Shown: positions 45,159 to 54,166, counted from the first letter of the stretch. The stretch is DNA of 64,000 nt from Thiothrix winogradskyi (GCF_021650935.1 NZ_CP091244.1:2604001-2668000), one strand, 5' to 3'. The notes: generated by a model not told the origin, from the sequence alone. Program-made: numbers and translations.

Positions 45159-46250
45159 CTACACAATCGCGGTCGCCTTAATCTGCGCAAACACCGCCAT
45201 CCCCACCTTCAAGCCCATCACACTCGCGGATTTATGGGTAATGTGCGCCAGCAATGGCACGCCGCCCAGATTCAAGCGCACCATCACCTGCCCCGCCACC
45301 GGTTGCGCCATGCCGGTAATACTCGCAGGCAACACATTGAGGATGCTAGTTTGCGCCGGTTGTTGCAGCGTCAAACTGACATCGCGGGCATACACCCGTA
45401 AACGCACACTCGCACCCACTGCCGCCGCCTGCTGATAAGGCAAGCTCAACACACCGCCCGCAAACTGCACTTGACTGAGATGAAATTCCGGCTCGTGCCC
45501 ACACACCTGCGCCTGTAACACGGTGGATGCCTGCTTGCTCTGTGCCATCGGCGAATCCAACTGTGTCAACGTTTCCGCCAGCGCCCCCGAAGCCACCACC
45601 CTACCCGCTTCCAGCACCACCAGATGATCCGCAAGCCGAGTCACTTCCTGCGGTGAATGCGTCACGTACAAAATCGGAATATCGAGTTCACGGTGCAAGC
45701 GTTCCAAAAACGGCAAAATCTCCTGTTTACGCTTGAGGTCGAGCGCAGCAAGCGGTTCATCCATCAGCAACACTTGCGGCTTGAGGGCAAGGGCGCGGGC
45801 AATGCCGACCCGCTGGCGTTCGCCGCCGGAGAGTTGCGCGGGGATTTTATTCAGCAAATGCTCAATCCCCAACATCGCCACAATCGCCGCCAGTTCCGCG
45901 TCATTGGCGGATTGCGCGGCACGTTTGCGCCCGTAATCAATATTCTTGCGGGCGCTCAAATGCGGGAACAAGCTGGCTTCCTGAAACACATACCCCAAGG
46001 GGCGTTGGTGCGTCGGCAAAAACACCCCGTTCGCGCTGTCTTGCCACACTTGCCCGCGCACTTGCAAAAAACCGCTGTCCGGGCGTTGCAACCCCGCAAT
46101 GCAACGCAGCAACGTGGTTTTGCCAGAACCGGAATGCCCGAATAATGCCGTTACCCCGCTCCCCGGCAATTGCAAATCCACCGCCAACTGAAAGCCATCA
46201 AACGCCAATTGAAAGCGAGCGTCTACGTGTGCAGGTGCGGTATGCGTCAT
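45159..46250 (-). CDS. modC: Molybdate ABC transporter ATP-binding protein
   Basis: Powers molybdate import at the inner membrane, 363 residues. Walker A GHSGSGKT (about 36-43), signature LSGGERQRVGIARAL (about 140), Walker B VLLMDEPLAALD. The C-terminal about 70 residues form the molybdate-binding TOBE (mop) domain, beginning near RVYARDVSLTLQQP. It overlaps modB by four bases (ATGA). Last gene of the modABC operon. Confidence 0.95.
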   Translation of the reverse strand: MTHTAPAHVDARFQLAFDGFQLAVDLQLPGSGVTALFGHSGSGKTTLLRCIAGLQRPDSGFLQVRGQVWQDSANGVFLPTHQRPLGYVFQEASLFPHLSARKNIDYGRKRAAQSANDAELAAIVAMLGIEHLLNKIPAQLSGGERQRVGIARALALKPQVLLMDEPLAALDLKRKQEILPFLERLHRELDIPILYVTHSPQEVTRLADHLVVLEAGRVVASGALAETLTQLDSPMAQSKQASTVLQAQVCGHEPEFHLSQVQFAGGVLSLPYQQAAAVGASVRLRVYARDVSLTLQQPAQTSILNVLPASITGMAQPVAGQVMVRLNLGGVPLLAHITHKSASVMGLKVGMAVFAQIKATAIV

Positions 46251-46927
46251 ATTTTCGGCATCCTAATTCCCCGATTGAGGGTATACATCAGCAATAACAC
46301 CACAAAGGAAAACACCAACATGCCACCAGCCAACCAATGGGCTTGTGCGTATTCCATCGCCTCGACATGATCGTAAATTTGCACCGATACCACGCGGGTT
46401 TTGTCGGGAATATTACCACCGATCATCAACACCACGCCGAATTCACCCACGGTATGCGCAAATCCCAAAATAGAAGCCGTGAGAAAACCGGGACGCGCCA
46501 TCGGTATCGCCACGCTGAAAAACGCATCCAGCGGTGTTGCCCGCAACGTGCTTGCCGCCTCCATCAGGCGCATATCCAGCGTTTCAAACGCATTCTGAAT
46601 CGGTTGCACCACAAACGGCAGCGAATAAAACACCGATGCCACCAGCAAACCGGTAAAGGTAAACGGCAACGTCCCCCAACCCAAGGAATCGGTCAATTGC
46701 CCAATCGGGCCTTTTGGTCCCAAGGTAATCAACAAATAAAACCCAATCACCGTCGGTGGCAATACAATCGGCAACGCCACCACCGCACTCAACGGGGCTT
46801 TCCACCAACGGCGAGTACGCGCCAGATGCCATGCCAGTGGCGTACCGATTACCAACAAAATCAAGGTGGTCAATCCGGCTAATTTCACCGTAAGCCAAAT
46901 GGCCGACCAGTCACTAGGGGACAACAT
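46247..46927 (-). CDS. modB: Molybdate ABC transporter permease
   Basis: Inner-membrane channel subunit, 226 residues from the ATG at 46927, with GGGAG six bases upstream; a GTG one codon earlier is also possible. Five or so hydrophobic helices are visible. The EAA loop that contacts ModC is EAASTLRATPLDAFFSVAIP, followed by MARPGFLTA. It starts right after the modA stop. The Shine-Dalgarno lies within the repeat-derived tail of modA. Confidence 0.95.
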   Translation of the reverse strand: MLSPSDWSAIWLTVKLAGLTTLILLVIGTPLAWHLARTRRWWKAPLSAVVALPIVLPPTVIGFYLLITLGPKGPIGQLTDSLGWGTLPFTFTGLLVASVFYSLPFVVQPIQNAFETLDMRLMEAASTLRATPLDAFFSVAIPMARPGFLTASILGFAHTVGEFGVVLMIGGNIPDKTRVVSVQIYDHVEAMEYAQAHWLAGGMLVFSFVVLLLMYTLNRGIRMPKI

Positions 46928-46930
46928 CAC

Positions 46931-47740
46931 CTACTCCCGCATTGCTCCCTTCACCCATTGCGGGGGAAGGGCTGGGGATGGGGGGGATGGAATTTCGTAG
47001 CCGTAACTGCTAATAATAGTTTGCACCTCTTCCCCTTTTAGGAATTCCAGCAAGGCTTGAGCAGCGGCGTTATCCTTGCCCTTGGTTAACAATACCGCGT
47101 CTTGCGCCATCGGTTGATACATTTCTGCTGGCACAATCCACGCCGAACCGCTTTTGAGTTTGCCATCTTGTTGCACTTGCGACAAAGCCACAAAGCCGAG
47201 TTCGGCATTGCCCGTCGACACAAAATCAAAGGTCTGGGTAATGTTTTCACCTGTCACCAGTTTGGGCGTGATAGCGGCAGTCAACCCTAATTTTTCCATC
47301 ACTGCCATCCCCGCTTCGCCATAAGGTGCGGTTTTGGGGTTGGCAATCGCCAGATGCTTGAAAGTGCCTTTGCTCAATACCTCGCCTTTGTCATCCACAT
47401 AGCCCTCGGTACTGCTCCATAACACCAGCTTGCCGAAAGCGTAGGTAAACTGGGAGTCGGCTTCTGCCAACTTTTCCTCAACCAGCTTTTTCGGGGTCTT
47501 GCTATCGGCTGAGAGAAATACTTCAAAGGGTGCGCCGTTAGCGATCTGGGCATACAACTTACCGGTTGCACCTGCGGATATTTTCAACTCATGCCCGCTG
47601 GCAGCTTTGAATGTTTCCGCAATCGCTTGCAGCGGTTTGGAGAAGTTGGACGCAACTGCCACATACACCGTATCTGCCCACGCATTGGTGGTGCTGAAAA
47701 TGATGGCTGCGGTAAGCAGGGTTTGTTTAAACCGTTTCAT
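46931..47740 (-). CDS. modA: Periplasmic molybdate-binding protein with repeat-derived tail
   Basis: Solute-binding protein for molybdate/tungstate, 269 residues. Signal peptide 1-22 (TTNAWA cleavage), then VYVAVASNFSKPLQAI and LKISAGATGKLYAQI, typical for ModA oxyanion binding. The family usually ends near SSYGYEI; here about 19 further residues (PSPPSPALPPQWVKGAMRE) are encoded by a C/G-rich palindromic intergenic repeat fused in frame. The tail is probably harmless. No ModE box was recognised upstream. Confidence 0.93.
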   Translation of the reverse strand: MKRFKQTLLTAAIIFSTTNAWADTVYVAVASNFSKPLQAIAETFKAASGHELKISAGATGKLYAQIANGAPFEVFLSADSKTPKKLVEEKLAEADSQFTYAFGKLVLWSSTEGYVDDKGEVLSKGTFKHLAIANPKTAPYGEAGMAVMEKLGLTAAITPKLVTGENITQTFDFVSTGNAELGFVALSQVQQDGKLKSGSAWIVPAEMYQPMAQDAVLLTKGKDNAAAQALLEFLKGEEVQTIISSYGYEIPSPPSPALPPQWVKGAMRE

Positions 47741-47824
47741 GTCAGATTCCTTACACTGTTAGTCAGGTTGAATGCATGACGCAAATGATGTTCCAATACG
47801 CGCTGATAGCCAAGGCATACCACC

Positions 47825-47965
47825 ATGCAATTTGAACTGTTCATTCAGCTTTTAACCATACTCGCCATTATCACGTTGGCAGCCAGTGGCGTTTTGCAAG
47901 CCGCACGGCAGCAATTATTTGGCGGCTCAAAGCGGAAAGTGCCGATGCTTAAATTTCGGGAGTAA
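47825..47965 (+). pseudogene. Internally deleted TRIC/UPF0126 channel gene remnant
   Basis: An intact 46-codon frame whose first about 34 residues (LLTILAIITLAASGVLQAAR, then QQLFGG) resemble the first helix of TRIC/UPF0126 membrane proteins, and whose last residues (RKVPMLKFRE) resemble the very end of the same family (compare IKLPVFKFKE of the full gene at 55428-56063). About 160 middle residues are missing. The simplest reading is one in-frame internal deletion that kept both ends. It is too short to form a channel. Confidence 0.55.
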
Positions 47966-48202
47966 CGCCCTCTTCCGTGCCGTCATACTGAATCCAGATT
48001 TCACCGTCGAAAACGGGTACGGACAAAACTGTTGGAACGTTTAATGCATGTTTCTATTCACCGCAAGACAGCAATCCTTGGCGGCAAACGAAAATAATAT
48101 ATAGATTAATGAGTTAATTCTAATGAGGCGACTCAATAGAGTGCAATCAGGGAGCACAGAGGCACAATGAAGGTGCATACTGGGTTGCATAAGGAGGTTT
48201 CT

Positions 48203-48463
48203 ATGCTGAGTTTAAAAGAATGTACTGACTTTTGTGGTTTGACCGATGACGAAGTGCAAGCTATCGAACATGGCGCACACGTCACCCCGGTTGGTGCGTG
48301 TGCGCTGGCACAATCCGCTGAGGAAAAACCCAAGGAATGCCGCCAACTGCTCAAATACATGCACGAATACCTTGAATACGTGGAAAGTCACGAAGACACG
48401 CGCCGTTCGCACGAAGTCCACGAAGCTATCCAGCATTTCGTGTCTACCCACCATTTTGTCTAA
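48203..48463 (+). CDS. Small hypothetical protein
   Basis: 86 residues from the ATG at 48203, which has a strong RBS (AAGGAGG, 5 bases upstream); a longer frame from 48167 is less likely. The protein is acidic and helical (LKECTDFCGLTDDEVQAIEH) and its second half is rich in His and Glu (HEYLEYVESHEDTRRSHEVH). No family recognised. Three Cys and many His could bind a metal; that is only a guess. The preceding 237 bases (47966-48202) hold no convincing gene. Confidence 0.6.
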   Translation: MLSLKECTDFCGLTDDEVQAIEHGAHVTPVGACALAQSAEEKPKECRQLLKYMHEYLEYVESHEDTRRSHEVHEAIQHFVSTHHFV

Positions 48464-48663
48464 GGGCAAGCGCTATTCCGCGCATTCGCTGATCCATTTG
48501 TACCGTTGGAGCGTGGAGCGTGGAGCGTGGCGGGTGGCGCGGAGGTGGTTGGGCAATGACCTACTGAGGGTTATACCTTCAAGCAATCGCCTGTTGACGA
48601 GATTGATTGGGTATCGCTTGTGCTCCTCACGCCCTACCCCTACACTGACGTTATTACATTCGT

Positions 48664-48909
48664 ACTAACTCAACCCTGTTCGAGCTTGCCGCTTCCTACA
48701 GTTTCGGCATTGCCAAAAACCATCCGTTCATTGACGGCAACAAGCGGGTAGCCTTGGCAGTCGGTGCAGTTTTTCTGGAACTCAACGGTTTTGAGTTGGA
48801 TGCTCCCGAACCCGAAGCGGTCATTATGTTTGAGCAATTAGCGGCGGGAAATATTGCAGAGGCAGAACTTGCCGACTGGTTTAAAAAGTCCTGCCTACAG
48901 ATACCGTGA
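48664..48909 (+). pseudogene. 5'-truncated Doc/Fic toxin fragment
   Basis: The open frame begins after a stop at 48646 without a start codon and gives LFELAASYSFGIAKNHPFID then GNKRVALAV, the Fic motif HPFxDGNKR of death-on-curing (Doc) toxins. The C-terminal half runs normally to TGA at 48909. The N-terminal half of about 50 residues and any Phd antitoxin are missing. The segment before it (48464-48663) shows short GGAGCGT tandem repeats and no gene. Likely a dead toxin. Confidence 0.8.
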
Positions 48910-49115
48910 GGGTCGTAGGAATCACAACGATGGAAACTGGCTAATTGCAGATTGTGCGTATTTTGCATGGGCGTGCAATGCGCCCTCTCTTGCAATCCCC
49001 GCCAAACGTACCATAATGCACTGCATCAATCCTGCAAACTGCCTATCACAGCAATCATTTAATACGCAGCAGTTTGGCAACACCGCCCCCCATTCTCACT
49101 ACCCGGAGATTTCCC

Positions 49116-49868
49116 ATGCAAACGTTCACCGATTACGGACAAAATGCCATCAACGACCTAGCGCAACGCTACGGCGTATCGAACGATGCCGTTACCCACA
49201 TGCTTTACGCCGTGATGAATGGCAACGGCACGATGGCGCAATTCAACCACTACGAACTCGGCGGCGGCGGGCAATGGATGCAAGGCGGCATGACGATGGT
49301 CGGCGACATGTTCAACTACAATTTGAAATCCAAAGTCGACGGCTTGTGTTCGGCATTATCCAACCTGCTGGCAGGTCAGCAAGCGATCTTCATGCCGGTC
49401 AGCAACCCGACCTCATTCCAAGGCAACCGCAACTGGTGGCCAGATGAGCTGGGCATTGCCTCCACCACGGGCGGGCAAAACAACACCCGTTACGCTTATT
49501 TCCCTGCCACTTGCCGTCTGGCTGTGGACATCAACGGGCAAGTCACCGTTTACGACACACTCGACCATCAAATCGGTGGCGTATCGCAACAGCAAGGCGG
49601 CAACAATTCCATGACCTTCAGCAGCCAATACGGCACGGTGCAAGTTGAGCAACTGCCAGTGGTTTCCGTGAATGGTGTTGCCCCCTCTGCGCCGATGCAG
49701 CCTGCACCCGCACCGTTTTACCCCAACAACCTTGCCAGTAACCCCGCGCCCGCCGATAATGGTGACATTTTCGCCCTAATCGAACGGCTGGCAGATTTGA
49801 AACAGAAAGGCATCCTTAGTGACGAGGAATTTGCCAGCAAAAAGGGCGAATTGTTGCAACGTTTGTAA
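49116..49868 (+). CDS. SHOCT-domain protein
   Basis: 250 residues from the ATG at 49116 (GGAG upstream). The N-terminal part (QTFTDYGQNAINDLAQRYGV) is followed by a glycine-rich stretch (ELGGGGQWMQGGMTMVGDMF) and a Pro/Ala-rich linker. The last about 35 residues (IERLADLKQKGILSDEEFAS) are a SHOCT domain, a short helical module often placed at protein ends and thought to mediate oligomerisation. No signal peptide. First of four plus-strand genes; 31 bases before the next. Confidence 0.8.
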   Translation: MQTFTDYGQNAINDLAQRYGVSNDAVTHMLYAVMNGNGTMAQFNHYELGGGGQWMQGGMTMVGDMFNYNLKSKVDGLCSALSNLLAGQQAIFMPVSNPTSFQGNRNWWPDELGIASTTGGQNNTRYAYFPATCRLAVDINGQVTVYDTLDHQIGGVSQQQGGNNSMTFSSQYGTVQVEQLPVVSVNGVAPSAPMQPAPAPFYPNNLASNPAPADNGDIFALIERLADLKQKGILSDEEFASKKGELLQRL

Positions 49869-49899
49869 ACCCTTAAAAATCACAAGCACGGCGGAAACC

Positions 49900-51216
49900 A
49901 TGAGTGTTGTTGATGAAAAATCCATCTTTATTGCCATGAAACAGGATGGACCATTCACCATCCAACAACACACCAATTGCACGCATCCGTTCTCACCACA
50001 AAACCGCCAGTGGGTCAAAACCTTCCAGCAGGACAGGCAAATGACCACCAAGTACCGCGCCGTGCGTGACCAGTTATTCGACCTGTTACAGATCAAACGT
50101 TTTGACGAGATTCCCGCCCTGCTCCACAACCCGGTATTACGCGAGCAACGCAGCGAACAGGCATACCGCTTATTAGGCAATTTGTTTGGTATCAGCGGAA
50201 ATTTAAGCGCGATTCGCAGCAAAATTCACGAATACATGAATACTGCCGATGCGGTGATCGGCATGTTACGGGGCAAAGTGCTGGCGGCTTACAACTCACA
50301 CATCGAAATCAGCAACGAGATCGAAACGGCTAAAAACCCGATTGACTTGTTGCTGATGATTTTTGACGACCGCTACCACCAGAAAATCCGTTTCGAGGCC
50401 AAGCGCAAACTGGTGTTGATGGGGCTGGCAGGTTCCATCGACCAGCGTGAACGTGAAACCGACATCGAAAACAAGTTTGCGACCTTCCTGAATTTCCTCA
50501 ATCAATACGTGTGGAGTCCGCAACTCAAAATCGGCGAGTTGGACATTGCCTACCTGCACAGCCGCCACGATGCCAACGATTTCAGTTGCAGCGAAGTCGC
50601 CGTGATTGACGCGGAAACCGCCCGTGACCTGCACACTTTTGCCGAAAATGAAAAACTCACTTTGGTTAAACGCCGTCTCTTCCAAGCCAATGGGCAGGAA
50701 GTGCCGGTGTACGTGACCGTGCGCAAAAAGGATTCCGCAGCCAAGGTATTGAAACTGTTACGCAAAAACGAGAAAAATCCCGCCGTCGCGGTGGATGATG
50801 AGTTGGGGCTAATGGCAGTGCTGGATAACGTTAACCACGTCAAACGCTTCGTGCGCCACCTGACCCGCTCCGCCGTCAAAGCCGGTTCGATCATGATGCT
50901 CGAAGACATTTCTGACACACTCGCGGGCAGCCACTACACCGCCACCTCAATCGGCAGCAGCAGTAAAACCCAAATGCTGAAATTCTTTGCCCGCATGGGG
51001 GGAATGCGCGTCGAATTCATCATCCACACCAACCAAAGCTACCTCAACTACCGCTACCAGCGCGGCACGTCCCACGATGAATACGAAGTCCGGCGCTTAT
51101 TCGACTCTGGTGTAACCGATTTTTTATTTCCCTACGACATTTATCGGCTGGATATGCAGCAAGTGCGTGAAAAACAGTTGCTGCGCTTCAGGAAGAATAT
51201 TGAGGAACAGGGTTAA
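49900..51216 (+). CDS. Hypothetical 438-residue protein
   Basis: Not recognised. From the ATG at 49900 (GCGGAAACC upstream). The protein is soluble, mixed alpha/beta, with no signal or membrane segment. Notable stretches are TRSAVKAGSIMMLEDISDTL and FFARMGGMRVEFIIHTNQSY near the C terminus, rich in conserved-looking aromatic and Tyr/Arg residues (YLNYRYQRGTSHDEYEVRRL). Base use is like the chromosome. The neighbouring SHOCT gene and AlbA/HATPase gene lie 31 and 49 bases away on the same strand, so an operon is likely. Confidence 0.75.
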   Translation: MSVVDEKSIFIAMKQDGPFTIQQHTNCTHPFSPQNRQWVKTFQQDRQMTTKYRAVRDQLFDLLQIKRFDEIPALLHNPVLREQRSEQAYRLLGNLFGISGNLSAIRSKIHEYMNTADAVIGMLRGKVLAAYNSHIEISNEIETAKNPIDLLLMIFDDRYHQKIRFEAKRKLVLMGLAGSIDQRERETDIENKFATFLNFLNQYVWSPQLKIGELDIAYLHSRHDANDFSCSEVAVIDAETARDLHTFAENEKLTLVKRRLFQANGQEVPVYVTVRKKDSAAKVLKLLRKNEKNPAVAVDDELGLMAVLDNVNHVKRFVRHLTRSAVKAGSIMMLEDISDTLAGSHYTATSIGSSSKTQMLKFFARMGGMRVEFIIHTNQSYLNYRYQRGTSHDEYEVRRLFDSGVTDFLFPYDIYRLDMQQVREKQLLRFRKNIEEQG

Positions 51217-51265
51217 GGTACGCCAGATTGGGAAGAAGTTAATTGCTTTAATAGGAACACGCAAA

Positions 51266-52504
51266 ATGGACAGCCAAACCTTGCAACAACGCATCCGCTT
51301 GGGGGAAGACTCCACGCTGGAACTCAAGCAAATCGTGTTTCGTGGCGCACAGAAAGTGATTGAGCCGCATCCTGACGGTTTGTCTGACGAACTCGCGGCG
51401 TTCGCCAATGCTAACGGCGGTACGCTGGTGTTAGGCGTGGATGACAAAACACTGACGGCTACGGGCATTCCGGCGGAACAAATGGAAACGCTGAAATCGT
51501 GGTTGCGGGGCATTGTTAACGACCGCATTACCCCGCCGCTGGAAATCCTCACCGAGAACGTTGAACTGCCCAATGCGGCGGGTGAAAGGGTTACGGTTAT
51601 TGTCGTGAGTGTGCCGCGCAGTTTGTGGATACATGAAAGTGCAAATGGGTATTTTCGTCGGGTTGCTGATAGCAAACGCAAGCTGACCCCGGATGTATTG
51701 GCGCGTCTGTTCCAACAACGTAGCCAAGCACGCTTAATCCGCTTTGAAGAACAGGGTGTTGCTGATACGTCGCTGGATGATGCGGATGCATTGTTGTTGC
51801 GGCGTTTTCTGCGCCAGCATGAAGGCGATGAGCGCAAACAATTACGCCGCTTGCACTTGTTGGCTGATTTGGAAGGGCAAGAATGCCTGTCTATTGCGGG
51901 TGTGTTGTTGTGTACCGAAAAGCCGGTGAATTGGTTGCCATCGGCATACATTCAGGCGGTGGCTTACAGCGGTGTTAACAATGACCCCAACGAACAACTG
52001 GATGCCAAGGATTTTGATGGTCCATTGGATCGGCAACTGTGGGATGCGTTCGACTTTGTGCGCCTGAATATGAAAGTGCCAGCGCGTAAAGAATTCGGGC
52101 GGGTCGATTATCCGCAATACAGCCTGCGTGCAGTGTTTGAAGCACTCGTTAATGCTATCGTTCACCGTGATTACTCCATTTGGGGCGGGCGCATCCGCTT
52201 GCACATGTTCGCAGACCGGCTGGAGTTGTATTCACCGGGCGCATTGCCCAATTCCATGACGGTGGAATCCATGCAGGCTATGTCTTTGCCGCGCAATGAC
52301 GTACTTTCCAGCCTGTTTTCCCGTTACTATCCTGTGCGCGATAGCGGGCTGGGACGCGAATACCTGATGGATCGGCGCGGTTCTGGCGTGGATGTGATAT
52401 TGGCAGAAAGTGAGAAGTTATCCGGGAAAAAACCGCTGATTGAAATGATTGCGGATATGGAGTTGCGGGTAAAGATTTATGCAGCGTGTTATAAAAAGTC
52501 ATGA
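51266..52504 (+). CDS. Schlafen AlbA_2 / HATPase_c_4 ATP-binding protein
   Basis: 412 residues from the ATG at 51266. The N-terminal AlbA_2 domain starts at about residue 10 (RLGEDSTLELKQIVFRG, then LSDELAAFANANGGTLVLGV), a fold shared with Schlafen nuclease cores and bacterial nucleic-acid-binding proteins. A C-terminal GHKL-type domain has the N-box-like EALVNAIVHRDYSIWGGRIR at about 291-310 and RRGSGVDVILAE near the end. These proteins are often annotated as putative DNA-binding or ATP-dependent helicase, and are frequent in defence islands. Its stop overlaps the start of the AT-rich gene downstream (ATGA). Confidence 0.88.
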   Translation: MDSQTLQQRIRLGEDSTLELKQIVFRGAQKVIEPHPDGLSDELAAFANANGGTLVLGVDDKTLTATGIPAEQMETLKSWLRGIVNDRITPPLEILTENVELPNAAGERVTVIVVSVPRSLWIHESANGYFRRVADSKRKLTPDVLARLFQQRSQARLIRFEEQGVADTSLDDADALLLRRFLRQHEGDERKQLRRLHLLADLEGQECLSIAGVLLCTEKPVNWLPSAYIQAVAYSGVNNDPNEQLDAKDFDGPLDRQLWDAFDFVRLNMKVPARKEFGRVDYPQYSLRAVFEALVNAIVHRDYSIWGGRIRLHMFADRLELYSPGALPNSMTVESMQAMSLPRNDVLSSLFSRYYPVRDSGLGREYLMDRRGSGVDVILAESEKLSGKKPLIEMIADMELRVKIYAACYKKS

Positions 52505-53817
52505 AAAATCAAAATAATTCAAATCATATATCTACACTGCAAGATATTATTACAAGTGATGCTATTTTTGATTATGCAAGAGCATCAATTGAAATGTCGG
52601 ATTATCTTCGTACTTTATTTATGGAGGGATATGACTCAATCGTTATTCCAAGCAGAGGAGCACTTCCAATATACAATTTGGCTCAAACCGCTTGGGATCT
52701 TGCCAATAAACAGCATAATTCATTAGAGGATAGGATAAAGGGAAAGTTTGATGCATTAAACTCCCCTATTAATCGCGAACTTATATTACCATTTTCTGCT
52801 GACCCCGTTGACGAATCACAAACAAGTTTATCTATTAGGAGATTTTGGACAAATGTTTTATCTGCAATAGTCAGAAGAGATACAAAAAGCCCACATCTGG
52901 TTTTTTATAGATTTTTAATTGAAAAAGTGGCTAAATTAAGTTGGGCACATGTGATGCCACGCACGCTACCAAGTGAAAAATTTATTTTTATTGATACGGT
53001 TATTTCAGGACGTGCTATTTCTGAAATAGAAACCTCTTTTAAAATGGAAGGATTAAACAAGTGTTATTTCTTGCTTATAGTAGATCAAGATGGAAATAAG
53101 CTCTCTGGTAAAAGCAAGGCTATGATTGAAAAATTAAAAGCTGAAGATAGGTGCAGCATTATTACTGTTGGTAATTTATTTACAGAAGATAGAGGTCCAT
53201 CTGTAAGTGGTCTATGGAGTACTGTTTATCCCGAAATAATGTCTTCAATAAAGGATAGGTATGATTGGTCTAGTAATTGCTATGGGGCAGGTTCTTTTTA
53301 TTGGAAAGTTTCTAGCTCTTTAGGTTTAAATACTTACTTTAAAAGAAAAGACTCAGATTACAACCTCCCTTTCACAATAACATACTCCACACTTTCTACA
53401 GCTTATTATGCTGCAATACACCACATATTAGAAAAGGAAGAAATTCTGAGAGGAAAATCATCTCTATTGAATCAGCTAATCAATGATCAGAATAATTCAC
53501 AAGATATACGGCAAAAAATGACATTAAAAAAAGAAGCAAAAACAGCAGATACTATTGATTTTCTTTTGTTAAGTTATTTTGATCGTATTTCTGAGTTTTC
53601 CTCATCGCCACTTGACAAAGAGACAACACGAATGCTGTCCATGCCAAGAATGATAGAATTATGGCCAGAATCAGAGGTTTCCGTATCTAGTTCACACTTG
53701 GTAAGAGTTATGCTCGGCAATGATTCTATTAAAAAATTGATTGAATCTTTTGAAAATAATTATTTAAATAAAATGGATGTTTTCTCTGATCATTCTTGGT
53801 GGTTTAGAAACATTTAA
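52501..53817 (+). CDS. AT-rich phosphoribosyltransferase-like protein
   Basis: 438 residues with codon and base use far more AT-rich than all neighbours, so acquired from elsewhere. Two stretches suggest a type I phosphoribosyltransferase fold: SIVIPSRGALPIYNLAQTAW (Ser51-Arg52-Gly53) and KFIFIDTVISGRAISEIETS, where Asp165 and Ser169-Gly170-Arg171 sit like the PRPP-binding loop. The second acidic residue of the classic motif is Thr here. The C-terminal half is helical and unassigned. Overlap with the AlbA/HATPase gene by four bases implies coupled expression. The enzyme reaction is unknown. Confidence 0.7.
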   Translation: MKNQNNSNHISTLQDIITSDAIFDYARASIEMSDYLRTLFMEGYDSIVIPSRGALPIYNLAQTAWDLANKQHNSLEDRIKGKFDALNSPINRELILPFSADPVDESQTSLSIRRFWTNVLSAIVRRDTKSPHLVFYRFLIEKVAKLSWAHVMPRTLPSEKFIFIDTVISGRAISEIETSFKMEGLNKCYFLLIVDQDGNKLSGKSKAMIEKLKAEDRCSIITVGNLFTEDRGPSVSGLWSTVYPEIMSSIKDRYDWSSNCYGAGSFYWKVSSSLGLNTYFKRKDSDYNLPFTITYSTLSTAYYAAIHHILEKEEILRGKSSLLNQLINDQNNSQDIRQKMTLKKEAKTADTIDFLLLSYFDRISEFSSSPLDKETTRMLSMPRMIELWPESEVSVSSSHLVRVMLGNDSIKKLIESFENNYLNKMDVFSDHSWWFRNI

Positions 53818-54139
53818 GCTGGATTTTTACCATCCCCTTAAACCCCTTCATCACCGGGCGGGAAATCATCGTTTCCGCCAGCACCCGTTTTTCATACACA
53901 AATTCCCGAATCTCGTCATACTCATGGGAATATCGGGCAGTTTCGATCAACGCATAAATATCCGCCCCCAAAATCACACCGGGGCAGCCTTTCACCGCGT
54001 CGTACAGCAACGCCATGACGACTTTTTCCTCCGCATCCATCTTGCACTTGCCGTCGAGGATTTTGAGCATGACGGCGGTGGCGCAATCGACATGGGCGGG
54101 CGAGAGCGGATGTTCCAGCACCCACTGGCGCACATGCAC
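53804..54139 (-). CDS. Hypothetical protein, probably 5'-truncated
   Basis: 111 residues from a GTG at 54139; no ATG or clear RBS is present, and the frame runs on upstream only to a stop near 54166, suggesting the true N terminus was lost. The helical sequence (SPAHVDCATAVMLKILDGKC, then AEEKVVMALLYDAVKGCPGV) is not recognised. It overlaps the end of the AT-rich gene on the other strand by 14 bases. It directly follows the truncated dehydrogenase. Confidence 0.45.
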   Translation of the reverse strand: MHVRQWVLEHPLSPAHVDCATAVMLKILDGKCKMDAEEKVVMALLYDAVKGCPGVILGADIYALIETARYSHEYDEIREFVYEKRVLAETMISRPVMKGFKGMVKIQLKCF

Positions 54140-54166
54140 GGCATACCCGCAAACTATGGATTTGCC

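Noticed and set aside
47741..47824. ModE operator upstream of modA
   Set aside because: No TATA-type ModE palindrome is visible.
47949..48053. Minus-strand 30-odd-codon frame (VPVFDGEIWIQYDG) opposite the TRIC remnant
   Set aside because: Looks a little like a gene end but has no start and an in-frame TAG just before it; too short to call even as a pseudogene.
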